41,451 nucleotides of DNA from JABACD01 sp047639675 (GTDB lineage Bacteria; Planctomycetota; UBA1135; GCA-002686595): contig JBLIOI010000030.1 in the NCBI GenBank assembly GCA_047639675.1, positions 1 through 41,451 on the forward strand, written 5' to 3'. Made by a program: the position numbers and the translations under genes. The notes under the pieces are model-generated. The model saw nothing but the letters and a program-made list of their open reading frames with translations. It had not been told where the DNA came from and did not search any database. Of this stretch, positions 1-7,958 are shown piece after piece (position 1 is the stretch's first letter; each line of letters begins with the position of its first letter).

Positions 1-615
1 CTCAGGTGAGGGGACGTGCTTGAGCACAATGCGGAAGAGAGGGTCCAGGTCTTTGCGCTCCTCGTCGGGCTCGTTCATCGCATAGCCGTCACGGCCGGAG
101 CCGTATACAACAGGGAATTCGAGCTGCTCCTCATTGGCGCCGAGCTCGACGAAAAGGTCAAAGACCTCGTCGAGCACTTCTTCGGGACGTGCGTCGGGGC
201 GATCGACCTTGTTGATCATGACGAGAGCTTTCAAGCCGTGCTCGAAGGCCTTGCGCAAAACGAAGCGCGTTTGCGGCATCGGGCCCTCGAAGGCATCAAC
301 AAGCAGTAGCACTGCGTCGGCCATTGAGAGGGTACGCTCCACTTGACCGCCGAAGTCGGCGTGTCCCGGCGTATCCACGATGTTGATGCGCGTACCCTCG
401 AATTCGATCGAAGTGTTCTTGGCCAGAATCGTGATGCCGCGTTCGCGTTCCTGATCGTTGGAATCGAGGGCGCGCTCGACTACCCGTTCGTTGTCGCGGA
501 AGGTTCCCGCGAATCTGAACATCTGATCGACGAGGGTCGTCTTGCCGTGGTCAACGTGGGCCACGATAGCAAGGTTGCGGATCTCTTGAGCCGTATGGAT
601 CTCTGAGGGTGCCAT
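1..615 (-). CDS. typA: Translational GTPase TypA/BipA, N-terminal part (runs off the left edge)
   Basis: A 205-codon open frame read from the ATG at 613-615 leftward to the window edge without a stop. It shows the GTPase motifs of the elongation-factor-like TypA/BipA family: P-loop AHVDHGKTT near residues 19-27, switch I ERERGITI, DTPGHADF (G3) and NKVDRP (G4). TypA is a ribosome-associated GTPase linked to stress and low-temperature growth and to 50S assembly. The early P-loop and the sequence LAIVAHVDHGKTTLVDQM are typical of TypA rather than EF-G or LepA. Only the G domain is visible; domains II-V lie outside. No strong Shine-Dalgarno precedes the start. The exonuclease gene lies upstream on the same strand, 34 bp away. 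Confidence 0.95.
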   Translation of the reverse strand, partial: MAPSEIHTAQEIRNLAIVAHVDHGKTTLVDQMFRFAGTFRDNERVVERALDSNDQERERGITILAKNTSIEFEGTRINIVDTPGHADFGGQVERTLSMADAVLLLVDAFEGPMPQTRFVLRKAFEHGLKALVMINKVDRPDARPEEVLDEVFDLFVELGANEEQLEFPVVYGSGRDGYAMNEPDEERKDLDPLFRIVLKHVPSPE

Positions 616-649
616 TGTCCGTTTCTTTGGGTGTGCAGCTTTTCGCTGA

Positions 650-1474
650 CTAGTTGCTTGTCGACAAGACCTTTTGAACGCGGTCGAGTCGATAGGTTTT
701 GAGCGTGCCAGATCGTTGGCACTCGGCTTCGAGGTAGCCGACTTTTTTACGCTGAAAGAGAAAACGCGGACGCACGTGAAGGTGTGCGGGCGTGTCCTGG
801 CCAGTTCCATAGACCAGGGTGAGTTCGTTGTGAGTGCGCATCGCATTTTCCAGCGGGCGCAAGCGTTGCGGCATGCGCGGAAAACGGGGCTGGGCGCTCT
901 CGATCGAAAGCGGTGCGCCGCAGCGGCTGGCTAGAGTATGGAAGCTGACCGGGTCTGCACCGTCTTCGTCTTCCAAGCGTTCGATGCACTCGGCAATCAC
1001 CATCCAACAGTAGACGGCGTCGGAAAGCGCGCGGTGCAGCGGGCCCTCTTCGAGTTCGAGGTATTGGCATAACGTGCCAAGCTTGTGATCGATCGACTCC
1101 GGTATCAGCTTGCGCGCAAGAGTCAGTGAATCGATGAAGACACCGGGCGGCGGCGTCATGTCCAGTCGCGCGTATTCAAAGCCAAGGACCGCGGCGTCGA
1201 AGGGCGCGTTGTGCGCTGCGAGCCAGCTCTCACCGGCCCACTCGGTGAAGGACTCCAAGACCTCTTCTATGAGCGGCGCATTGCGTACGTCATCTTGCTT
1301 GATGCCATGAATCTCCGTGGCCTCGTCTTCGATCTCGATCTGCGGACAGACGAAGGACTCGAATTGGTCCTCAATCTCACCGTCCACGACGCGTACAGCT
1401 CCCAGTTCAAGGAGGTGCGGTGCGCCGAAAAGGGTGGCCGTTTCGGTATCTAGAATGACTAAGGAGGAGTTCAT
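650..1474 (-). CDS. DnaQ-family 3'-5' exonuclease with C-terminal WYL domain
   Basis: A 274-residue protein from ATG 1474. Residues 1-165 form a DEDDh exonuclease: Exo I LDTET (D9, E11), Exo II HNAPFD (D93) and Exo III with H147 and D152. This is the fold of the DNA polymerase III proofreading subunit and RNase T. Residues about 203-270 read like a WYL domain, a ligand-sensing SH3-like fold: an initial helix LENAMR, a strand LTLVYG, then RPRFLF, GYLEAEC and TYRLDRVQKV. The open frame extends upstream to 1654, but the exonuclease fold begins right after residue 1 of the chosen start, so the extension is probably not translated. Polymerase III epsilon normally lacks WYL, so this is more likely a repair or nucleic-acid-sensing nuclease than replicative DnaQ. 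The fusion assignment is by eye. Confidence 0.85.
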   Translation of the reverse strand: MNSSLVILDTETATLFGAPHLLELGAVRVVDGEIEDQFESFVCPQIEIEDEATEIHGIKQDDVRNAPLIEEVLESFTEWAGESWLAAHNAPFDAAVLGFEYARLDMTPPPGVFIDSLTLARKLIPESIDHKLGTLCQYLELEEGPLHRALSDAVYCWMVIAECIERLEDEDGADPVSFHTLASRCGAPLSIESAQPRFPRMPQRLRPLENAMRTHNELTLVYGTGQDTPAHLHVRPRFLFQRKKVGYLEAECQRSGTLKTYRLDRVQKVLSTSN

Positions 1475-1646
1475 CGGGCGATTATTAGCCCGGCATACTA
1501 GCGATTGATTGGAGTCCTGGGTGGCCAAATTGGCTTGAGACTGGCCAGATTTCGGAAAGGACTTCCGAGGGGAGTCGCAGTGAGCTAGAAGACGTGCTCC
1601 AGGGAGGCGCTTACGCCTCTGCGGATAGACACCAAACCAGCTAGCC

Positions 1647-2387
1647 ATGAACAACGACTCTCATTCAATCGATCTCGAATCACAGGGCGCCTACGGACAA
1701 CCGCGGGCGGTCATCGATCTGAGCGTGGAGGCCCGTGCGGCCTTCCTGGTAAAGGTCTATACCCACGTATTTGGGGCGCTGGCGGCCTTCGCCTTGATTG
1801 AGGTTGTGCTGTTTCAGTTGAAATTGGCGGAGCCGATCTATACAGCGATGATGAACCTGCCCTGGTTGCTGATCATCGGAGCCTTCATGCTGCTCGGCAA
1901 TCTTGCGACCGGCGTGGCTCACAAGGCCAAGTCGCTGCAGGTGCAATACCTGGCATTGCTCAGCTATGTGCTGATGCAGTCGCTGCTCTTCCTGCCGATG
2001 CTGTTTTACGCGAATGAGTATGCGAAGCGGTCTTCGGAAGGAGGAGTGATCGCCAGCGCGGGACTCGTCTCCCTCGCAGGCTTCGCGGGCTTAACCGCGA
2101 TTGGCCTCTTCAGTCGCAAGAACTTCACGTTCCTCGGCGCCATCGTCAAGTGGGGCTTCATGGTTGCCCTGGTCGCGATCATCGCTGCAGCCGTTTTCGG
2201 GTTTACTCTTGGAACGCTGTTCAGCGTGGTCATGGTTGCTTTGACAGGCGCTTCGATCATCTACACCACGCAGGCGATTCTGCGCGAGTACCCCGAAGAT
2301 AGATACGTCGGCGCCTCTCTCCAACTCTTCGCCGCAGTCGCCATGCTCTTCTGGTACATCTTGCGCATCTTCATGAGCCGCGACTAG
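1647..2387 (+). CDS. Bax inhibitor-1/YccA family membrane protein
   Basis: A 246-residue protein with a ~35-residue hydrophilic N-terminus and about seven hydrophobic segments, the usual length and topology of bacterial BI-1 (YccA/YetJ/TMBIM) proteins. The opening AFLVKVYTHVFGALAAFALIE and the closing segment TQAILREYPEDRYVGASLQLF match the family pattern, including the C-terminal acidic residues. Family members are inner-membrane proteins; YetJ is a pH-sensitive calcium leak channel and YccA modulates FtsH. Function here is inferred from family only. The gene runs divergently from the exonuclease and is followed by a near-perfect palindrome shared with the convergent GST gene. Confidence 0.92.
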   Translation: MNNDSHSIDLESQGAYGQPRAVIDLSVEARAAFLVKVYTHVFGALAAFALIEVVLFQLKLAEPIYTAMMNLPWLLIIGAFMLLGNLATGVAHKAKSLQVQYLALLSYVLMQSLLFLPMLFYANEYAKRSSEGGVIASAGLVSLAGFAGLTAIGLFSRKNFTFLGAIVKWGFMVALVAIIAAAVFGFTLGTLFSVVMVALTGASIIYTTQAILREYPEDRYVGASLQLFAAVAMLFWYILRIFMSRD

Positions 2388-2403
2388 TCGAGTCGCGCTA
2401 AAC

Positions 2404-2452
2404 GCCAAGCGGCCCACGAAATCCCAACTTGGGAATTCGTGGGCCGCTTGGC
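2404..2452. terminator. Long palindrome between convergent genes, probable bidirectional terminator
   Basis: A 17-base arm at 2404-2420 and its exact complement at 2436-2452 flank an inner 6-base inverted repeat (2422-2427 and 2429-2434). The whole 49-bp element is symmetrical about base 2428. It sits between the stop of the BI-1 gene (2387) and the stop of the GST gene (2468). There is no strong T tract on either side, so termination by this hairpin is inferred from position and stability. Confidence 0.7.
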
Positions 2453-2467
2453 TATCTATTGGCTAAT

Positions 2468-3142
2468 TCAGGCTGTTGCGGTTGTCGGCAAGTAGGCATG
2501 AACTCGGGCGATGTGAGCGCGACAGAGGTCGCGCCCTTCGCCAAGGGTCAGCCGTTCTCCGAACCACTTCCAGAGCGGATTGGCGCCCGCCATGCCGTCG
2601 GGGAAAGCGGCCAGCACCATCACGGAAGCGACTAAGATATCCGCTGCAGTCATCGTGTCACCGACGAGCCACTCGCTGCCGTTCTTGGCTTGAGCAGCGA
2701 GTTGTTCTTCCACTTTGAGTGAGGCTTCGTGAAGCGCGGCATTGCTGGCTTCGACCGACTCCTTTTCTTTCGAAGCGTCAATGCCGCCGAAGAACACGCC
2801 GAAGGCCGGGCCCATAGCGGCGCCGATCCCACTCTTGTGGTAAGCCTCCCATTCTTCGATCGCCTTCATTTCCACCTTGTCTGCACTGAATAAGCGCGGG
2901 CCTTCACAGTTGGCGTCGAGGTAGCGCAGGATCGCGCCGGAGTCATAAATGACCACGCCATTGTGCTCGAGGATCGGGGTCAGCGGCTGGCCCGAGATCT
3001 TGACGAGCTTGGCTATGGTCTCCGGCTCCATGCCGCTGACTGCATCAATCTCGGCATCGATACCCTTGTACCCGAGGGCGATCAGGATCTTGGTGTTGTT
3101 GGGGGAGGGCGGGCGTACGGTGACTTTGAAGGAGGAGGTCAT
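2468..3142 (-). CDS. Glutathione S-transferase family protein
   Basis: A 224-residue protein with a thioredoxin-like N-terminal domain (residues 1-78) and an all-helical C-terminal domain. Visible landmarks are an early SPNNTK active-site-like loop, GQPLTPIL with the cis-proline at 56, and IYDSGAILRYLD with the conserved acidic-Ser pair (D67, S68) that contacts the glutamyl part of glutathione. The C-terminal domain contains WLVGDTMTAADI, the N-capping-box region of GSTs. Likely roles are thiol conjugation or detoxification; the substrate cannot be read from sequence. The gene is divergent from an HxlR-type regulator with only 38 bp between the annotated starts, so regulation by that neighbour is likely. 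Confidence 0.9.
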   Translation of the reverse strand: MTSSFKVTVRPPSPNNTKILIALGYKGIDAEIDAVSGMEPETIAKLVKISGQPLTPILEHNGVVIYDSGAILRYLDANCEGPRLFSADKVEMKAIEEWEAYHKSGIGAAMGPAFGVFFGGIDASKEKESVEASNAALHEASLKVEEQLAAQAKNGSEWLVGDTMTAADILVASVMVLAAFPDGMAGANPLWKWFGERLTLGEGRDLCRAHIARVHAYLPTTATA

Positions 3143-3180
3143 AGCTCGGGTGGTTTTAGGTTGGCTACTGGAAAGAGGAT

Positions 3181-3915
3181 GTGCTAGCTTTAGAAAACAA
3201 TAGCTCTGCGGGTCGCAGTGTCAACCCTCGCTCCTGTCAAAAGCACCAATTGCCCTCCAAGACCTACCGCCAGCTGTGCAGTGTTGCCCGCGCCCTCGAC
3301 GTGGTGGGTGAGCGCTGGACTCTGCTCTTGATCCGTGACTTGTTCGCTGGGCCTCAGAGTTACTCTTCGTTGCTCGCGGGCCTCCCGGGGCTGACGACGA
3401 ACCTCCTGGCGAAGCGCTTGAGGACGCTCCTGGAGGCAGGGCTGATCGAACGGGTCAAGCCAGATGCGACCACGATCGATGGCGCGGCTCGCGGTTTGTA
3501 TGCCTTGAGTGAGGCGGGGACTGCCCTTGCACCCGTGATCGTGAGTTTGGGCGATTGGGGCAGTCGCTACGGCGCGCCGCCCGCAGCGAACGCAACCTTG
3601 AACCCGCGCCTGTTCTTGATCCTACTCGGCCGCTGCTATTGCAAGGTCGAGGGTCGTTGGTTGGTTCAGCTCAACGTGGCCGGTCACAAGTTCCAAATTC
3701 GTCTCGGCGTGGATGAGTACGAGAGCATGGAGGGCGCGCCGTGGACGGCGGATCTTTGTATCGACATCAGCTCGGCAGATCTCCACGCGCTCTTGATGGG
3801 AGAATGCGATCCGGAGGAACTCGTGAGCTCCGGTCGGGCAAAGCTCGATGGTTCGAAGTCGGACGCGGAGAAAGCTTGGCGTGGATTCCAGGCTTCCTTT
3901 GGACTCGGCGCTTAA
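3181..3915 (+). CDS. HxlR-family winged-helix regulator with SCP2-like C-terminal domain
   Basis: Residues about 28-110 are an HxlR winged helix: C-SVARALDVVGERWTLLLIRDL, a GPQSYSSLLAGLPGL turn, and TNLLAKRLRTLLEAGLIER as the recognition region. The C-terminal ~110 residues resemble an SCP2-type lipid-binding domain (TADLCIDISSADLHALL, then SSGRAKLDG), a combination seen in other long HxlR proteins of about 230 residues. The frame opens at GTG 3181, but family members usually begin a few residues before KTYRQ, which favours TTG 3250. With TTG 3250 the intergenic region to the divergent GST gene grows to about 107 bp, room for an operator. It may sense a hydrophobic ligand and control the GST gene; that is inference. 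Confidence 0.88.
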   Translation: MLALENNSSAGRSVNPRSCQKHQLPSKTYRQLCSVARALDVVGERWTLLLIRDLFAGPQSYSSLLAGLPGLTTNLLAKRLRTLLEAGLIERVKPDATTIDGAARGLYALSEAGTALAPVIVSLGDWGSRYGAPPAANATLNPRLFLILLGRCYCKVEGRWLVQLNVAGHKFQIRLGVDEYESMEGAPWTADLCIDISSADLHALLMGECDPEELVSSGRAKLDGSKSDAEKAWRGFQASFGLGA

Positions 3916-3932
3916 GCGCATAGGGCAGCCGT

Positions 3933-4967
3933 CTACATCACGGATCTATGAATTTCGCTCAGATAGTGCGTTAGGGCACCGCCGAGCCAGTGTCGTGCAG
4001 CGATCGTGAATCGGCCTCGTTCGAGATAGCCGACGTGGCCGCCGGACTGTTCGATATGAAGGTGAATGGAGGGGGAGAGTGTTGCGTCTTGAAGGTCGCC
4101 GAGACCGACGAAGGGATCGTCTGCGGAGGATAGGATCACGGTCGGAACATTGATTTGGTCGAGTTGCCGAAAGGTAGAGCAGCGCCGATAGTAGTCCTCT
4201 GCGTCCTGGAAGCCCGCGAAGGGTGCGGTGATTCGTTCGTCGAAATCACGCAGGGATTGGACTCTTGGTAGCTCGTAGCCTGCTTCGATTAAGCCGTCTT
4301 CCATCCGCTCGCGCACGGCGCGCAAGCAGCGTCTTACGAAGCGCTTGTCGTAGATTTTGTTGGCCTGACTAGAGAGGCGGTCCGAGCACTTCTCGAGATC
4401 GATCGGCGGGTTGATGGCGATACCCGCGTCCGGGCGTGTTCCATAAGAACCGGAAAGCAGAAGCAACAAGGCATTGCCGCTGAGCGAGAAGCCAACGGCC
4501 AACTGCTTTGTTTCGGATAGGGAGGTGCGCGCCCATTCAAGGACCGCGCCCAAGTCGTCTGCGCGCCCCGAGTGATACAGGCCACGCGCAAGTCCGCGTC
4601 CCGCGCCGCAGCCGCGATGATTGACAGCTAGCACTGAGTGCCCCAGGCCGCGCGCCGCAGCTATGGTCAGCCGTACGTAGTCCGCGTTGCTGTCGCCAGA
4701 TAAGCCATGGAAGATGGCGACCAACACTCCGCTGGTTCCCTTTGAGTAGAAGGTCCGCAGCCGATCGCCATCATTCCCAACTGGGATGTCGTGGACCTCG
4801 GTGCCTGGGCTTCTTTCGTTTAGCGGCGCAGCACCCGTTGGCCAAAGATGTGCCAGGATCGTCTGGCTGTGGCCGCCACGCGCCCAGAACGGCGGGCGGC
4901 AGGGATGGAGGTATGGGGTCACCTCGCGCTCTTTGGCGGTGAAAGACGGCGGTACCGAGCTCACCAT
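3933..4967 (-). CDS. YheT-family alpha/beta hydrolase
   Basis: A 344-residue protein from ATG 4967. It matches the COG0429/YheT hydrolase family: the N-terminal PPFWARGGHSQTIL signature, oxyanion region FHGLSGDSNADY, VNHRGCGAG, nucleophile elbow GFSLSGN (S161), acid SADDPFV (D283 or D284) and catalytic H311 in GGHVGY. Some relatives act as short-chain esterases or lipases; the substrate here is unknown. The frame continues upstream to 5120 inside the kinase gene, but ATG 4967 overlaps the kinase stop as TGATG and the family signature starts about 25 residues later, so this start is preferred. The overlap implies translational coupling with the kinase. S163 replaces the usual glycine after the nucleophile. 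Confidence 0.92.
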   Translation of the reverse strand: MVSSVPPSFTAKEREVTPYLHPCRPPFWARGGHSQTILAHLWPTGAAPLNERSPGTEVHDIPVGNDGDRLRTFYSKGTSGVLVAIFHGLSGDSNADYVRLTIAAARGLGHSVLAVNHRGCGAGRGLARGLYHSGRADDLGAVLEWARTSLSETKQLAVGFSLSGNALLLLLSGSYGTRPDAGIAINPPIDLEKCSDRLSSQANKIYDKRFVRRCLRAVRERMEDGLIEAGYELPRVQSLRDFDERITAPFAGFQDAEDYYRRCSTFRQLDQINVPTVILSSADDPFVGLGDLQDATLSPSIHLHIEQSGGHVGYLERGRFTIAARHWLGGALTHYLSEIHRSVM

Positions 4968-7063
4968 CAATTCTGGAGGCTTTGGAACTCCGGCAGACCG
5001 CGCAAGACGTCCAGGTCGCGGTTGTCGCGCAGCTCCACTTGGGTGTAGAAGCCGCGGTCGCGAGCGCGGGTCAGCTGTTCGATGGCGTCGGTGAAGTCGC
5101 CGGTTACGCAATAGACGCAAGCGGCGAAGAATGAGGTGAAACCGTCTTTCGGAGCTGTCTTGATGGCGAGCTCAGCGTGCTTGCGGGCTTCGTCGTGGCT
5201 GGCCAAACGCGCCAGCAAGAGCGCTAAGTTCAAGCGGGCTTCCTGGTCATCCTTGTGGACTTTGAGGTGTGCCCTGGCGGCGGAGATGCCTTCGTCCGCG
5301 ACCTGCAGGGAGTCCTCATAACGGTCCAGGCGCTGGAGCACGCTGTAGTACTGATCGTAAGAGGGAATGTGTGTTGGCTTGAGAGCGATTGCCTTGCGCA
5401 GGTAGCCCGCGGCACTCTTGAAGTTGCCTTCGCGGGCCATCACGGAGCCGAGCAAGCGGTGGGCCCGCCACTCCTGGTTGTCGAGTTGGATCGCGATCCG
5501 GTACTCGCGATCTGCGTCCGTTAAGCGACCGGAGATGTGATAGGAGAAACCGAGCGAGGTGTGGGCCTCGGCGCAATTCTTGTTGAGCGCAAGGGCCCGC
5601 TCGGCTTTTTCACGCGACTCGACAAGGAAGCTCTCGTCGCCGTCCCAGTACATATACTTGCGTGCCAAGGCTTCTGCGAGACCGGCGTAGGCAAGCGCGC
5701 AGTAGGGATCAGCATCCTGCGCTGCGCGAAAAGAGCTGATGGCAGCCATCAGGTGTTTTGAAGTGCCCTTGAGCAGGACGTTGTGGGCGTGTTGCGTCAG
5801 CTTGAGTGCACGTTCGACGTTACGTGTAGCATCGATCATCGGCGTGATCGACATCTCCTCGAGGCGCCTTCGAATGGTTCTCGTGGCTGCGCGCACCAGG
5901 TCTGCTTGCAGGGTCCACTCGTCTTCATCCTCTTGCTCAATCACCTCGTCAAAGCCGTTCAGGCCGGTGCCATTTGCCGAATAGGGCTCAAGTCGAAGGT
6001 TGAGCGTGGCGTTTGGTGGGGAGAGCTTGAAGGTCGAACGCAGAACGAAGTTGTAGACTGCGCCGGACGGCACGTTGTCGCCAGGCGCGAGTTCCACTGA
6101 AAGGCCTTGGATGCGTCCAAGCTCGCCTGCTAAATCATTGCGGATACTGCCCGCGATGTTCTTACAGGTTGTCGTCGCATCGCTATTGCAAATGACGGGC
6201 ATCACCAACAGGGTGCCCTCAATCTTGCTGGCGGCGCTGCGATTGACCGCGCGTCTGTCACCGATGCTGAGCAGCGCACCATAGGCCTTGTCAGCATCTG
6301 CGAAGCGGTCTGTCGCTTTCGCGGCGAGGCACCTCAGCAGGAACTCCTCGAATGCGGGGGAGAGACCCGAACGGACTTCCGATGGGCGGCGCGGCTTGCC
6401 GTCGAGGATCGCCATGCAAACCTCTGGGAAGGACTTACCTGGGAATGGCAGAGTTCCCGTCAGCATGTGATAAATCACCGCCCCCAAGGAGAAGATGTCT
6501 GAGCGATACTCGAGGTCATCGCCGCGAACTTGCTCGGGCGACATGTACAGGACCGTGCCGACCAGAGTGCCGTGTTGTGTAATCGATGACTCGTTGCTGG
6601 CACGCGCGATGCCGAAGTCGAGCAGCTTCACCTTGCCGTCGTCGAGCACCATGATATTGCCCGGCTTTAAGTCGCGGTGGATCAGTCCGTTCTTGTGAAC
6701 GTGAGCAAGGGCAGAGGTCAGCTCTAGGGCGATTCGCCGGCACTCCTCGAAACCGAGGGTTTGGTCCTTAATAATCGCGTCGAGGGTACGGCCCTCCAAA
6801 TACTCCATCGCGATGAACGAGGTATTTTGTGCTTGGCCGTACTCGTAGACGGTCGCGATGCTCTCGTGTTGGAGGTTCGAGGCGTGTTTGGCTTCGCGGT
6901 GGAAGCGTGTGTCCGCCGCAGGATCAATTTCTGCGTGGGCACGGAGAATTTTGAGCGCGACCGTCCGGCCTAGCCGCTGGTCAACCGCTCGGTAAACTTC
7001 ACTGAGTGGTCCTTCCCCAAGACGGTCGGTCTCAGGGTTAAACTCGAAATGTGCGAACAACAT
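4967..7063 (-). CDS. Ser/Thr protein kinase with TolB-like region and TPR repeats
   Basis: A 698-residue protein. Residues 1-270 are a complete Hanks-type kinase: glycine loop LGEGPLSEVY (15-24), K38, helix-C E57, HRDLKPGN (D131), DFG (149-151) and GTVLYMSPEQ in the activation segment. Residues about 285-410 look like the TolB/FlgO-like region often placed between kinase and TPRs. Residues about 430-695 are TPR helices, including AEAHTSLGFSYHISGR and EWRAHRLLGSVMAREG. No obvious membrane helix is seen, so the protein is probably cytoplasmic. The kinase appears catalytically intact. It is translationally coupled to the downstream YheT-type hydrolase and divergent from an unknown gene at 7179. 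The substrate is unknown. Confidence 0.95.
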   Translation of the reverse strand: MLFAHFEFNPETDRLGEGPLSEVYRAVDQRLGRTVALKILRAHAEIDPAADTRFHREAKHASNLQHESIATVYEYGQAQNTSFIAMEYLEGRTLDAIIKDQTLGFEECRRIALELTSALAHVHKNGLIHRDLKPGNIMVLDDGKVKLLDFGIARASNESSITQHGTLVGTVLYMSPEQVRGDDLEYRSDIFSLGAVIYHMLTGTLPFPGKSFPEVCMAILDGKPRRPSEVRSGLSPAFEEFLLRCLAAKATDRFADADKAYGALLSIGDRRAVNRSAASKIEGTLLVMPVICNSDATTTCKNIAGSIRNDLAGELGRIQGLSVELAPGDNVPSGAVYNFVLRSTFKLSPPNATLNLRLEPYSANGTGLNGFDEVIEQEDEDEWTLQADLVRAATRTIRRRLEEMSITPMIDATRNVERALKLTQHAHNVLLKGTSKHLMAAISSFRAAQDADPYCALAYAGLAEALARKYMYWDGDESFLVESREKAERALALNKNCAEAHTSLGFSYHISGRLTDADREYRIAIQLDNQEWRAHRLLGSVMAREGNFKSAAGYLRKAIALKPTHIPSYDQYYSVLQRLDRYEDSLQVADEGISAARAHLKVHKDDQEARLNLALLLARLASHDEARKHAELAIKTAPKDGFTSFFAACVYCVTGDFTDAIEQLTRARDRGFYTQVELRDNRDLDVLRGLPEFQSLQN

Positions 7064-7178
7064 TGGGGATCCTGGGGCAAGCGGGTCGTTGCATACCTGC
7101 CCACATGCGGCATTCTACACGCTCTCGCTCCAGATTCCCCAGCCCTTACCGCCCAACTGCTAGGCAAAGCTGCGCCGA

Positions 7179-7955
7179 ATGACTGCCCAATCCGATAGTG
7201 ACCTGGAACCCAAGCCCGCTCAGGGTGCCGTCGTATTCGAGGAGGGGGATCTCTACGCCCTTTCTGAAGGGCTTTGCCGCGACGCGCAGTACAACGATCG
7301 TCGGTTGGCGCTCCGTCAAAAGCTCGGTGCGCTAGCCAAGGAGTTCGTCGCTTTCCCCCGGCGACCGAAGCTGGGACTCGCCTCGCGCACCAGCCTGCAC
7401 AACCCGCACGCTTTTAATGGCAACCGGGTCAAGCGCCTCTGGGCATACATTTGCCGCGACAAGATGGAGAAGAACCGTCTGAAAAAAGTCGTTGGCGCGG
7501 ACATCGCAAAGGACTTGGACGCTTCCTTCCGGAACGCTTATTTCTGCTTGGCGATGGAGGCCGAAAAAGTGGAAGTCTCTGTGCGCATTCACCCGGATGC
7601 TTGGCTCGATGGGCAAAATTTGAAACGCCGCGTCGACAAGGAGGGCATGGATGAGTTGCTCAGCATCCTGAACGAACTCGATGGTTACTTCCTGCGCCTG
7701 GCGGATTGGAAGGGTGAGTGGCGCTGCGGTCAGCTGAACACCGCCAAGCTGAAGGAATTCTTCGGCTACTACAAGCCGGGCGAACACGCCCTCGCGCTAG
7801 AACGCAATTGGCCCGCCCCGAAGTCACAACCCGCCGTACGTTCGGCGCTCTTTGGCGAAGGAGTCGGAGCGATGCTCTTGGAAGACATGCGACGTCTCGA
7901 GCCCTTTTACCAGTTCGCTGCTTGGTCCAAGCAAAGCGACCACATTTTCGGCTAA
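7179..7955 (+). CDS. Conserved-looking protein of unknown function
   Basis: A 258-residue soluble protein with no signal peptide or membrane segment. I do not recognise the family. It is rich in charged residues, with a basic central part (RVKRLWAYICRDKMEKNRLKKVVG, residues about 88-111) followed by a strand-rich stretch VEVSVRIHPDAWLDGQNLKRRV. Codon usage and length make it a real gene, and it fills the space between the kinase gene (divergent, 115 bp away) and the protease gene, whose GTG start lies 3 bp past its stop. The tight spacing suggests cotranscription with the site-2 protease. No catalytic motif could be identified. Confidence 0.8.
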   Translation: MTAQSDSDLEPKPAQGAVVFEEGDLYALSEGLCRDAQYNDRRLALRQKLGALAKEFVAFPRRPKLGLASRTSLHNPHAFNGNRVKRLWAYICRDKMEKNRLKKVVGADIAKDLDASFRNAYFCLAMEAEKVEVSVRIHPDAWLDGQNLKRRVDKEGMDELLSILNELDGYFLRLADWKGEWRCGQLNTAKLKEFFGYYKPGEHALALERNWPAPKSQPAVRSALFGEGVGAMLLEDMRRLEPFYQFAAWSKQSDHIFG

Positions 7956-7958
7956 CTC

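Noticed and set aside
1475..1654. N-terminal extension of the exonuclease frame to 1654
   Set aside because: The DEDDh fold starts directly after ATG 1474, and the extension is arginine-rich and overlaps the divergent BI-1 start.
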